Shown here one piece after another: positions 43,022-51,426 of a stretch of DNA of 64,000 bases. A program made the position numbers and the translations under genes. A model generated the notes under the pieces. That model did not search any database. It was not told the DNA's origin and saw only the letters and a program-made list of their open reading frames with translations. Each line of letters opens with the position of its first letter. Within the stretch, counting starts at the first letter, position 1. The stretch is from Fuerstiella sp. (GTDB lineage Bacteria; Planctomycetota; Planctomycetia; Planctomycetales; Planctomycetaceae). The DNA is taken from NCBI GenBank assembly GCA_022447185.1, contig JAKVAY010000037.1, positions 20,437 to 84,436 of the forward strand, read 5' to 3'.

Positions 43022-45385
43022 ATGGTCGGTGAAACACTCATACCAACTCTGTTGACAATCGCCTGGCTGCTGCCGCTGCTGGGTTTTGCTGTAGAGATGC
43101 TGTACGGCAGAAAAGGTGAACGTACGACGACAAAGTGGCCTGCCTGGTGCGCGGTTGCATGCATCGGAACCGGATTTCTATGTAGTCTGATTGCTTTGCT
43201 GACGTGGGGCCAGGCCACTGGCTGGGCAGTACTGGAAAGTCACGATCTCCATGGCCCTGATCAGCATCACTCCGAAGACGATCCACACCATCACGGTGAC
43301 TCCCCGAAACATCAGGCCTCAACAAACGAGTCCGGCTGGCAGATGACCGCGCTTACTGCCACGGAGAACTCTGACGATGCCGAACATGTCCCCTTCCCTT
43401 CGGTTTACAGCGGAACTCTGTACACACTGGGCGTCTTCGGCAGCCTCGTCGTGTCGATTGACTATTACATCGACAGCCTGACACTCGTGATGTTCACCAT
43501 GGTGACCCTGATCGCAACCTGCATTCATTTGTTTGCGATGGGGTATATGAGTGACGAACTGACTAATGAATACGTAGATCATTTCGCTCACACGTCTGAC
43601 GGTAAGCACGTTCATCGACCAGGCCGCTTCTATCGTTTTTTTGCGTATATGTCGTTGTTCTGTTTTTCCATGCTAGGCCTGGTACTGGCAGGGAATATTT
43701 TTCAGGTCTTCGTTTTCTGGGAATTGGTCGGCATCTGCAGCTACCTGCTGATCGGCTTTTATACGGAACGCAAATCCGCAGGCGATGCAGCCAACAAAGC
43801 GTTCATCATGAACCGCATCGGAGACTTTGGGTTTCTGATTGGCCTGATGGTGGTCTGGACATGGTTTGGCACGTTTCAGTTCAGCGAACTGTTCGATTCA
43901 TTACCGAGAGATGCAACCGGTCACATCGTTACCAATGACCTAGGCGAAGTCGCCGTCAGTACACACAGTGGTGAATCCAGATCGATTCCATACAGCCTTT
44001 TGGTTGTTGCCGGACTGGGAGTCTTCGCCGGATGTATCGGAAAAAGTGCACAGTTTCCGCTGCAAACATGGCTGCCCGACGCCATGGAAGGGCCAACACC
44101 CGTCTCGGCGCTTGTCCACTCGGCGACAATGGTCGCCGCGGGCGTTTATCTGGTCGGCCGTTTCTATCCGATGTTTGTCCCGGAAGTTCTTTTGACGATT
44201 GCCTACATTGGTGCCATTACTTTGTTTCTAGCCGCGACAATCGCAGTTGTCGCTACGGATATCAAAAGAGTACTGGCCTATTCCACGATCAGCCAGCTCG
44301 GTTACATGATGCTGGGACTGGGTGTCTTCGGCTGGGCTGCCGGACTGTTCCACCTGATCACTCACGCGTTTTTTAAGTCACTAATGTTCCTGTGTTCAGG
44401 CAGCGTGATTCATGGCTGCCATCATGAACAGGAAATGCCCAAAATGGGTGGACTGATGCGAAAGATGCCCATTACTGCCGGCACGATGCTGATCGGTGTC
44501 ATTGCAATCAGCGGACTGGCTGTTCCTGGCTTGATTGCGTTCTCGGGATATCACTCGAAAGATGCCATCGTGGCGACTGCTCTCGCATTTATTCAGGCCA
44601 ACCCCGCACATTTTCTGTTATTTCTTCTGCCTTTACTGACTGCCGGCATCACCGCATTTTACATGTTCCGACTCTGGTTCTATACCTTTTTTGGAGAACC
44701 ACGGGACCAGCACATCTATGACCATGCTCATGAATCTCCCTGGATTATGACGGCTCCACTGTTGGTCCTCGCAGTGTTTGCTGCCGGTTGTGCGATTGGT
44801 GGCGAGAAAGGCATGCTGTACATGATGCTGCTGGGCAGCGAGCCTGTTCACGTAGCCAATGGTGTGCCTGCCGCGACTGTCGGCGAACTCGTATTGCCGG
44901 GGCACAGCGCAATTCACGACGTCCATGCAAAAGCCGGCATGTGGGCTCTGCTTGCAGCAATTTCCGGTACACTGCTGGCTTACGTTCTGTACGGCACAAA
45001 GACAGTCAATCTGAGCGACATGAAACGTCAACTTGCCGGAATTCATCAGTTTTTGTCAGAGAAATGGTATTTTGATGAACTGTACCACGCACTGTTTATG
45101 AAGCCTGTGCATCAGGTCGCCGCGTTGTTCGCGTGGATCGATCGCACAATGATCGACCGTGTCGTACATGCATCAGCCGGACTGATGGTGAAAATTTCCA
45201 AATGGGACCGTTTCTTTGATGAAACCTTTGTCGATGGGCTTGTGAACCTGATCGCTCGCGCAACGTTCTCCTCCGGAATTCTGTTGAAAGCCGTCCAGAC
45301 CGGACGACTCAGACAGTATGTGATGTTTATTGTCGTCGGTGTTGTGGCGCTGTTCGCAGTATTGTTTACAACGTTCCCGAATTGA
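43022..45385 (+). CDS. nuoL: NADH-quinone oxidoreductase subunit L
   Basis: A 787-residue proton-pumping antiporter-like subunit of complex I, larger than the usual 610-650. The core is clear: FVFWELVGICSYLLIGFY, NRIGDFGFLIGLM, FPLQTWLPDAMEGPTPVSAL with key Lys/Glu residues nearby, KRVLAYSTISQLGYM and FKSLMFLCSGSVIH. The long lateral helix and C-terminal anchor are also present. Extra length comes from a His-rich loop after the second helix (about residues 75-108, including HHSEDDPHHHGD) and from a second insert YVDHFAHTSDGKHVHRPGRF before the third helix pair. Such loops in planctomycete NuoL could bind metal; this is inference. Confidence 0.94.
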   Translation: MVGETLIPTLLTIAWLLPLLGFAVEMLYGRKGERTTTKWPAWCAVACIGTGFLCSLIALLTWGQATGWAVLESHDLHGPDQHHSEDDPHHHGDSPKHQASTNESGWQMTALTATENSDDAEHVPFPSVYSGTLYTLGVFGSLVVSIDYYIDSLTLVMFTMVTLIATCIHLFAMGYMSDELTNEYVDHFAHTSDGKHVHRPGRFYRFFAYMSLFCFSMLGLVLAGNIFQVFVFWELVGICSYLLIGFYTERKSAGDAANKAFIMNRIGDFGFLIGLMVVWTWFGTFQFSELFDSLPRDATGHIVTNDLGEVAVSTHSGESRSIPYSLLVVAGLGVFAGCIGKSAQFPLQTWLPDAMEGPTPVSALVHSATMVAAGVYLVGRFYPMFVPEVLLTIAYIGAITLFLAATIAVVATDIKRVLAYSTISQLGYMMLGLGVFGWAAGLFHLITHAFFKSLMFLCSGSVIHGCHHEQEMPKMGGLMRKMPITAGTMLIGVIAISGLAVPGLIAFSGYHSKDAIVATALAFIQANPAHFLLFLLPLLTAGITAFYMFRLWFYTFFGEPRDQHIYDHAHESPWIMTAPLLVLAVFAAGCAIGGEKGMLYMMLLGSEPVHVANGVPAATVGELVLPGHSAIHDVHAKAGMWALLAAISGTLLAYVLYGTKTVNLSDMKRQLAGIHQFLSEKWYFDELYHALFMKPVHQVAALFAWIDRTMIDRVVHASAGLMVKISKWDRFFDETFVDGLVNLIARATFSSGILLKAVQTGRLRQYVMFIVVGVVALFAVLFTTFPN

Positions 45386-45454
45386 ATCTTCCTTCGCCCC
45401 CTGCACTGCTCTTCAATCAACGGCTGATATCCAGCCAACAGCTGTGGTTAACTC

Positions 45455-47050
45455 ATGAACCCTACAGTCCTGCTTTCACTCATCATTTTCGCTCCTGCGA
45501 TCGGCGCTCTGTTGCTCGCATTCATGGACGGACGTGCTGTCAGTCTGCTGCGAAATTTCACCCTCGCGATTACGATCATCACGTTTGCTCTCACGCTGAT
45601 GCTGGCCAACCAGTTCAATTACGGCGAATCCGGCATACAGTTTGAAGTCGTCCGAAACTGGATTCCTTCGTGGAACGTCTATTACCGGGTTGGAGTGGAT
45701 GGAATCAGTCTGCCACTTGTGTTGCTCACCACTCTCGTGAGCATGCTGGCAGCAGTGGCGTCCTGGAGCATCAATAAACTGCACAAAGGATACTTCATTC
45801 TCTTCCTGCTGCTCGAAAGCGGGATGCTGGGTGTCTTCCTGTCGCTGGATTTCTTCCTGTTCTACGTGTTCTGGGAAGTCATGCTGCTGCCGATGTATTT
45901 TCTTATTGGCATCTGGGGCGGTCCTCGCAAAGAGTATGCAGCAATCAAATTTTTCCTGTTCACACTGGTCGGCAGTGTGCTGATGCTCATCGCCATGCTG
46001 ATGCTGTATTTCACGACTGGTGGACAACAACACAGCTTTAATCTGATCGAACTGGCAAAGGTTGCGGCTGGTGGAAGCGAGCATCTGACCAGCGGCCTCA
46101 CACCAAAGATGCAGATCACAGCCTTTGTGCTGTTGTTTATCGGATTTGCTATCAAGATACCGGCGGTCCCTTTCCACACATGGCTTCCGGATGCTCATGT
46201 TGAAGCACCCACTCCAATCAGCATGATTCTGGCTGGTGTTCTGCTCAAAATGGGTGGCTACGGAATCATTCGTATCGCGTTTCCATTGTGCCCGTACGGA
46301 GCATACTGCGCAGCATGGTTCCTCGTGGCGATTGGTGTCATCAGTATCATTTATGGTGCATTTGCGGCACTGGCGCAAACTGACTTCAAAAGGCTGGTGG
46401 CATACAGTTCTGTGAGTCACATGGGCTATGTGTTAATTGGCCTGGCAGTCTGGAAGATCGCGGAAGGCCAAACCGTTAACCCTGACATGTGGAACATGGG
46501 GATTAACGGCGCAATGTTTCAAATGCTGGCCCACGGAATCAGCTCTTCCGGCATGTTCTTTATGGTGGGTGTGATCTACGACCGCGTGCATCATCGGAAT
46601 CTAAACGAGTTTGGCGGCCTGATGGGCAAGATGCCGGTGTACAGCGGGCTGTCCGTCGGGATTTTCTTTGCCGGACTGGGTCTGCCTGGAATGTGCGGCT
46701 TCATCGGTGAAGTGTTTGTCGTTCTGAGCACGTGGAACTTCAATCCAGCACTGGCCATCGTGGCCGCCAGTGGGGTAATCCTTACCGCTGGTTACATTCT
46801 GTGGGCTCTGCAGCGAGTGTATCTCGGATCAGAATACAAGGGACCACACGCTGAAGAGATCACGCCAATTACGCCTCGGGAATCAGCAGTTGGGTATATT
46901 CTGTTGACTCTGGCGATCCTCCTGGGTGTGTTCCCAGGAATCGTTTTCAGCATCATGAACGGTTCTGTCACAGAACTCGTGGACCATATGCAGGCTGGCT
47001 ACGACCACGCTGCAACGCTCCTGGATCAACAACTGCAGGCCATGCGTTGA
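45455..47050 (+). CDS. nuoM: NADH-quinone oxidoreductase subunit M
   Basis: A 531-residue antiporter-like, proton-pumping membrane subunit with about 14 helices. Landmarks: YYRVGVDGISLPLVLLTTLV, FYVFWEVMLLPMYFLIGIWG with the conserved Glu, AVPFHTWLPDAHVEAPTPIS, KRLVAYSSVSHMGYVLIGLA, and MLAHGISSSGMFFMVGVIYD. The length is close to typical NuoM (about 500). It starts 70 bases after nuoL in the canonical order. Confidence 0.95.
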   Translation: MNPTVLLSLIIFAPAIGALLLAFMDGRAVSLLRNFTLAITIITFALTLMLANQFNYGESGIQFEVVRNWIPSWNVYYRVGVDGISLPLVLLTTLVSMLAAVASWSINKLHKGYFILFLLLESGMLGVFLSLDFFLFYVFWEVMLLPMYFLIGIWGGPRKEYAAIKFFLFTLVGSVLMLIAMLMLYFTTGGQQHSFNLIELAKVAAGGSEHLTSGLTPKMQITAFVLLFIGFAIKIPAVPFHTWLPDAHVEAPTPISMILAGVLLKMGGYGIIRIAFPLCPYGAYCAAWFLVAIGVISIIYGAFAALAQTDFKRLVAYSSVSHMGYVLIGLAVWKIAEGQTVNPDMWNMGINGAMFQMLAHGISSSGMFFMVGVIYDRVHHRNLNEFGGLMGKMPVYSGLSVGIFFAGLGLPGMCGFIGEVFVVLSTWNFNPALAIVAASGVILTAGYILWALQRVYLGSEYKGPHAEEITPITPRESAVGYILLTLAILLGVFPGIVFSIMNGSVTELVDHMQAGYDHAATLLDQQLQAMR

Positions 47051-47117
47051 CCCATCACCTGCCGAAATGGTGTTCCGTCGTTTCTATTAAAATAACTTAC
47101 AGTTCGGTGATCAGATT

Positions 47118-48728
47118 GTGTTTTCTCAGCTGATTCAAAACCTGATCGACGACACGCTCAAGTATTCGCTCGGTTACTTCGAAGCGGAATTATGGCTCTG
47201 TGCCACAATTGTGGCTCTGCTGCTGTTTCGTTTGATTTCGGTCGACCGCCTGATACCCACATCGATCCTCGCACTGACGGGTGCGATAGTCGCAACAGTT
47301 GTGGCCTGGTTCCAGCTTACGACAACCGACGGCTCGGAGACGTTTTTTACGGGAATGCTGATCCATGATCAGTTCAGTGTCTATTTTCGTCTGTTTCTCT
47401 CGTTGTTCCTCGCCCTGACGATTGCGTTAACAATCCTCACCGGCATCCCGGACAACGAAGACTCGCCGGACTTCTATGCTCTACTGCTGGGTGCCACGGT
47501 GGGCATGATGATCATGGCCACCGCCAATAATCTGCTGATGCTGTTCATTGGCGTGGAAATGGCCAGTGTTCCCAGTTACGCCATGGTTGGTTTTCTAAAA
47601 GGACGCAGGGCCAGCAGCGAAGCGGCACTCAAGTACGTAGTCTACGGCGCTGGCGCGGCTGGAGTCATGCTGTACGGCATCAGTCTGATCGCCGGAATGC
47701 TTGGAACGGGTGACATGAGTTTGCTGGCCGATCGCCTGCGGATTGTTGCCGATAACGGTGTGGCCGGACTGGGGGACCCGGAAGTGCGTCTGGTTGCACT
47801 GGGAACCATGCTGGTCATGGTAGGACTGGCCTTCAAACTTTCGCTGGTACCATTTCATTTCTGGTGTCCGGATGCGTTCGAGGGGGCGTCTGCTGAAGTC
47901 GGTGGATTTCTTTCCGTTGCATCGAAGGCCGGAGCCTTTGGGTTGCTGGTTAGATTTTTAGTGGCTTTCTCAGGTGATCCGTCCGGCGCTGAACTGATGA
48001 CCGCATTTGGAATCGGTCTGGGTGTTGTCGCCATGGTCACGATGACGTTTGGTAACCTGGCTGCTTACGGTCAATCCAATATTAAACGTATGCTGGCATA
48101 TTCGACGATCGCCCACGCGGGATACATGCTGATGGCTGTTTCCGCAATGCTGGTCATGCAAAACAGTGCCCACGCCGGCGATCTCGGTCAGGAAATCAAT
48201 GCCTGTCTTGGCGGACTACTCTATTATCTTGCCGTCTATCTGTTTATGAACCTGGGAGCCTTTGCGGTCGTCGCGCTGATACGCAACTACACCTTCAGCG
48301 AAGAAATCGACAGCTACGCAGGACTGATTCGCCAGAGTCCCGCCCTGTGCGTTTGCATGGTGTTCTGTATGATCAGTCTTGTGGGAATACCACCATTCGG
48401 AGGATTCTTCGCCAAGCTGATGATCTTTGGCTCCGTCTATAAAGCAGGTGATTTTCACTGGTCGATGTATGTATTACTGGCCGTCGGCATCGTCAATACT
48501 GTCATTAGCCTGTTCTATTATCTGCGCGTTCTGAAAACGATGATCATTTATGATCGTCCGGCAGATGCACGTGCAGTCAGGCTGCCAAATCTTGAAAACG
48601 TCTACGTTGGTCTGCTAGGTGCATTTGTACTGCTGCTGGGATGTGCACCTTTCATCGCAGACGGGCTCAATGTTATTGCAGGAGAAGCGGCCGGCAGCAT
48701 CTTTTCTGCAATTGTCACGTCCCGGTAA
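47118..48728 (+). CDS. nuoN: NADH-quinone oxidoreductase subunit N
   Basis: A 536-residue antiporter-like subunit of complex I. It begins with GTG at 47118; an upstream ATG is not available. Core motifs: LMLFIGVEMASVPSYAMVGF with the conserved Glu, SSEAALKYVVYGAGAAGVML, VPFHFWCPDAFEGASAEVGG, KRMLAYSTIAHAGYMLMAVS and LVGIPPFGGFFAKLMIFG. About 14 hydrophobic helices are seen. It is the last gene of the nuoHJKLMN run; the next gene starts 48 bases later and has an unrelated product. Confidence 0.94.
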   Translation: MFSQLIQNLIDDTLKYSLGYFEAELWLCATIVALLLFRLISVDRLIPTSILALTGAIVATVVAWFQLTTTDGSETFFTGMLIHDQFSVYFRLFLSLFLALTIALTILTGIPDNEDSPDFYALLLGATVGMMIMATANNLLMLFIGVEMASVPSYAMVGFLKGRRASSEAALKYVVYGAGAAGVMLYGISLIAGMLGTGDMSLLADRLRIVADNGVAGLGDPEVRLVALGTMLVMVGLAFKLSLVPFHFWCPDAFEGASAEVGGFLSVASKAGAFGLLVRFLVAFSGDPSGAELMTAFGIGLGVVAMVTMTFGNLAAYGQSNIKRMLAYSTIAHAGYMLMAVSAMLVMQNSAHAGDLGQEINACLGGLLYYLAVYLFMNLGAFAVVALIRNYTFSEEIDSYAGLIRQSPALCVCMVFCMISLVGIPPFGGFFAKLMIFGSVYKAGDFHWSMYVLLAVGIVNTVISLFYYLRVLKTMIIYDRPADARAVRLPNLENVYVGLLGAFVLLLGCAPFIADGLNVIAGEAAGSIFSAIVTSR

Positions 48729-48776
48729 GGTCTAACTTCCGGAATGTGCTTCTCTAGGTCGTGAAGCTGGATCTCC

Positions 48777-49229
48777 ATGACAAACCCGCCGACTGAATCG
48801 ATAATCAATGAGGCCCTGATTGGTCTTGCTCGCAGTTTTCTGCAGTATGTGGCAGAAAGCTGGCCATGGGTTGACGTGTCGCAGCATACGATCGAAAAGC
48901 AGTTGCAGGTTTTGGCAACTCGTCAGCGAGAGGACGTCCGTGAGCTTGTTCAGCTGTTCATCGATCGTGAGTTGCCCATTGATTTTGGATCATTTCCGAC
49001 CGAATACACCGACCTGCATTTCATCTCGCTGTTAACACTGTTGGACTGGCTGCGGAACGGACAAAGCCAGATTGTCGATCGCCTGACTGCTGTTGCAGAG
49101 TCATTGCGTGAATCGTCAGACGAGCAGGCAACCGTCCTCATTGAAGCCATCAGCGTCCGCCAGCAGAAGATCGCTGCCTCTTTAGAGGAACTTCAGCGGG
49201 AACTGAACAATTCACCGGCCGAAGCATAG
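48777..49229 (+). CDS. Small cytoplasmic protein of unknown function after the nuo genes
   Basis: A 150-residue, mostly helical, acidic protein. The first part, ARSFLQYVAESWPWV and then VLATRQREDVRELVQLFIDR, suggests helical packing. The C-terminal 60 residues have heptad-like Leu/Ile spacing (VDRLTAVAESLRESSDEQAT, then QQKIAASLEELQRELNNSP), a likely coiled coil. It carries no cofactor motif. It lies 48 bases after nuoN and could be cotranscribed. I do not recognise the family; a role in complex I assembly is only a suggestion from position. Confidence 0.65.
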   Translation: MTNPPTESIINEALIGLARSFLQYVAESWPWVDVSQHTIEKQLQVLATRQREDVRELVQLFIDRELPIDFGSFPTEYTDLHFISLLTLLDWLRNGQSQIVDRLTAVAESLRESSDEQATVLIEAISVRQQKIAASLEELQRELNNSPAEA

Positions 49230-49237
49230 TCCGGGAA

Positions 49238-49822
49238 CTACAACCTTCTCCCCTGGATCTGAGCAACCAGGCGGGCTTCCAGATGTGGATCTCGCCCTCG
49301 CGGCAACCATCGGGACGGCGCCGCCTGCCCGAGGACCTGATTCAGATCCCGGTCAAAAACATCTGACTCAGAGAACGTGGCACCGCCTGCGTACGTTGCT
49401 GTGGGACCCGGCACATTTTCAATTTCCTTGTGGACCACCACGGAAACCATCATCTGATCTGACCCGCTCTGGCCGAACGAGATCACGACCTTGCGCCGGA
49501 TCGATTGCAGCGTGCTTTCCATACGATTTTCGATCCCGATGGAGTCCGAGTGCCACGGCTCAAGAATGTTGGAACCAGCTCGGTATTCCGTTTCGATGAT
49601 TCCTTCCAGTTTGCTTTCCCGCGTAATCAAAAAGTGATTACGGTGCAGCACGTCAACGGCGCGCTCCCATGTGGCATCAATGCTGTTCGACGGAATTAAG
49701 AGTGCATTTGTCCGCGGAACATCCCGCCCGGATGTTGTGAGACATCCGAGGTTTAATGCAGTAACCAGCAGCAAAATAGTTTGCCAGAGCGGGTGAAATA
49801 CGTAAGACAAGGCGTCATCCAT
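49238..49822 (-). CDS. Putative lipoprotein or anchored protein of unknown function
   Basis: A protein of about 194 residues. The N-terminal hydrophobic stretch LWQTILLLVTALNLGCLTTS resembles a lipoprotein signal with lipobox LNLGC. The mature part has a helix-strand pattern (DATWERAVDVLHRNHFLITR) and a beta-rich middle with GIIETEYRAGSNILEPWHSD. It ends in a basic tail (HLEARLVAQIQGRRL). An ATG at 49876 would put 18 extra residues ahead of the hydrophobic region; 49822 is preferred. The pattern resembles proteins of outer-membrane-linked planctomycete families, but no function can be given. It is convergent with the preceding gene, 8 bases apart. Confidence 0.6.
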   Translation of the reverse strand: MDDALSYVFHPLWQTILLLVTALNLGCLTTSGRDVPRTNALLIPSNSIDATWERAVDVLHRNHFLITRESKLEGIIETEYRAGSNILEPWHSDSIGIENRMESTLQSIRRKVVISFGQSGSDQMMVSVVVHKEIENVPGPTATYAGGATFSESDVFDRDLNQVLGQAAPSRWLPRGRDPHLEARLVAQIQGRRL

Positions 49823-50053
49823 GAATCTGGGACAGCAGCGTTCCGCCGAATGAGAATAGTCATCGTTGCGACTCATACGACATTCGGCTGCTTCAGACCG
49901 CCATTCCAGGACGCGGACTCCTGACGGCGACTACGGAATTCTGTCCTTTCCGGTCAGATGCCACAAGGTGAGATACACACAGAGCTGTCGAGTGGGCCTC
50001 TGAAACACGGTCAGCCTCAGTGTTTCCGGCGAATTCAGCCCGTCCGCTTTGAT

Positions 50054-50069
50054 TGGCACGGCAGGTGCG
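50054..50069 (+). promoter_or_regulatory. Candidate sigma-54 promoter of the glutamine synthetase gene
   Basis: TGGCACGGCAGGTGCG has the -24 GG (50055-50056) and the -12 GC (50067-50068) separated by exactly 10 bases, the spacing required for sigma-54. The first seven bases match the consensus TGGCACG completely; the -12 part keeps TGC but differs at the flanks. It lies about 250 bases before the start codon, which leaves a long leader. Glutamine synthetase genes are classical sigma-54/NtrC targets. No clear NtrC dyad was found upstream. Confidence 0.5.
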
Positions 50070-50155
50070 TTGTAGGATGCCGCCTCCGGTCGGGTTGATT
50101 TGGACCGGTGTTCTGCCGCGGGAGTTGGCAGAATTGCTCAACGTGCAGGCAGACA

Positions 50156-50225
50156 CCCCATAGCTGGGGTTGGTGCACGCAGATTCAGTCGGAGTTTGTC
50201 TGATTCGAGTACCAGCGTGTGGTAC
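50156..50225 (+). other. Two small hairpins in the glutamine synthetase leader
   Basis: CCCCA (50156-50160) pairs with TGGGG (50165-50169) around a TAGC loop, and GTACC (50209-50213) pairs with GGTAC (50221-50225) around a 7-base loop. Both stems are 5 bp. They could be parts of a folded leader or chance. No known riboswitch was recognised. Confidence 0.3.
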
Positions 50226-50318
50226 GGCTGACTGGATCTGAGCCGGAACAGGACGAACGCGGCGCGTCGATCGTGGACTGCTTGCGGCAGTCGTGATATA
50301 CGGGAGGAGTGAACAAGC

Positions 50319-51335
50319 ATGGCGAAGTCTAAACTGGAATATATCTGGCTCGACGGTTACAAGCCCACTCAGAGCCTTCGCAGCAAAACAAAAATCGTAG
50401 ACGACTTCAGCGGCAGACTGGAGGACGTTTCGGGATGGAATTTTGACGGGTCCTCCACTGAGCAGGCATCCGGCGACAATTCTGACACTCTGCTGAAGCC
50501 CGTTGCCCTTTATCCGGACCCTGATCGTTTTGGTGGCAACGGCTGGCTGGTGATGTGTGAGGTACTCAACGCAGACGGCACACCACACGAGTCCAATGGT
50601 CGCGCTACCATTGATGATGACAGCAGTGATTTTTGGTTCGGCCTTGAGCAGGAATACACCCTGATCGACACCGACACTAATCTTCCAATCGGTTTTCCCA
50701 AGGATGGTTTTCCAGGACCACAGGGACCTTACTACACGTCCGTCGGCACTCGTAACACGGTCGGTCGTGCCCTCGTAGATGAACATCTGCACTATTGCCT
50801 GGAAGCAGGTCTCAACGTTGAGGGGATCAATGCCGAAGTGATGATGGGCCAGTGGGAATTTCAGATCTTTGCGAAAGGCGCGGCAGACTGTGGCGACCAG
50901 ATCTGGGTTGCCCGCTACCTGCTGGAACGCGCTGGCGAAAAATACGGGATCGCTGTGGACTGGCATCCCAAGCCCGTCAAAGGCGACTGGAACGGGTCCG
51001 GAATGCACGCCAACTTCTCCTGCGGCGCAATGCGGGAACAGGGAGGCAAAGACATGATGGTCACCATCTGTGAAGGCTTTGGTAAAAACATTGACCGACA
51101 CATCAGCGTCTACGGTGCCGACAATGATCAGCGTCTCACAGGTTTGCACGAAACGCAGTCAATTGACAAGTTCAGCTACGGGGAACACGACCGCGGAGCC
51201 TCGATCCGTATCCCGGTGAACACAATTCAGGATGGCTATAAAGGTCGTCTCGAAGACCGACGCCCGGCCTCCAATGCCGACCCTTACAGGGTTGCTGCAG
51301 TGATTATCACGACCACCAATGAGGCTCTCGCTTAG
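50319..51335 (+). CDS. glnII: Glutamine synthetase, GSII (eukaryote-like) type
   Basis: A 338-residue enzyme that makes glutamine from glutamate, ammonia and ATP. Length and motifs identify the GSII family rather than GSI (about 450-470 residues): LEYIWLDGYKPTQSLRSKTK at the N-terminus, WNFDGSSTEQASGDNSDTLL, the metal-ligand region FWFGLEQEYTL, GPQGPYYTSVGT, NVEGINAEVMMGQWEFQI, and WNGSGMHANFS with the ATP-site histidine. The C-terminal RGASIRIP and GYKGRLEDRRPASNADPY complete the active site. A strong ribosome-binding site lies before the ATG. No adenylylation-type GSI gene is nearby, and regulation is probably at transcription (see the candidate sigma-54 promoter). Confidence 0.94.
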   Translation: MAKSKLEYIWLDGYKPTQSLRSKTKIVDDFSGRLEDVSGWNFDGSSTEQASGDNSDTLLKPVALYPDPDRFGGNGWLVMCEVLNADGTPHESNGRATIDDDSSDFWFGLEQEYTLIDTDTNLPIGFPKDGFPGPQGPYYTSVGTRNTVGRALVDEHLHYCLEAGLNVEGINAEVMMGQWEFQIFAKGAADCGDQIWVARYLLERAGEKYGIAVDWHPKPVKGDWNGSGMHANFSCGAMREQGGKDMMVTICEGFGKNIDRHISVYGADNDQRLTGLHETQSIDKFSYGEHDRGASIRIPVNTIQDGYKGRLEDRRPASNADPYRVAAVIITTTNEALA

Positions 51336-51357
51336 TCTGGTTCCTGGAATTCCACGA

Positions 51358-51379
51358 CCGGCATGATTCATCATGCCGG
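51358..51379. terminator. Bidirectional hairpin between convergent genes
   Basis: A perfect 9-bp stem CCGGCATGA (51358-51366) and TCATGCCGG (51371-51379) around a TTCA loop lies between the stop of glnII and the stop of the convergent M16 gene. There is no clear T-run on either side. Symmetry and position suggest it ends transcription or protects both 3' ends. Confidence 0.6.
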
Positions 51380-51426
51380 CCTGGAATTCGGAGGACGGTG
51401 TCGAGCGTGAATTCTTGAGGCTAAGC

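Larger units (their letters stand above)
49823..50318 (+). other. Leader and promoter region of the glutamine synthetase gene
   Basis: About 500 bases between divergent genes. They contain a candidate sigma-54 promoter, two small hairpins and a good ribosome-binding site (GGGAGGAG at 50302-50309). A long minus-strand frame covers it and the next gene but is not believed to be coding. Confidence 0.5.

Noticed and set aside
45476..46420. A 314-codon minus-strand frame inside nuoM
   Set aside because: It is fully antisense to a well supported nuoM gene and its translation is His/Gln/Cys-rich without any domain.
49893..51149. A 418-codon minus-strand open frame opposite the glutamine synthetase gene
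   Set aside because: It covers most of glnII, its translation has no recognisable domain and is rich in residues typical of antisense reading of a codon-biased gene, and it has no good ribosome-binding site.
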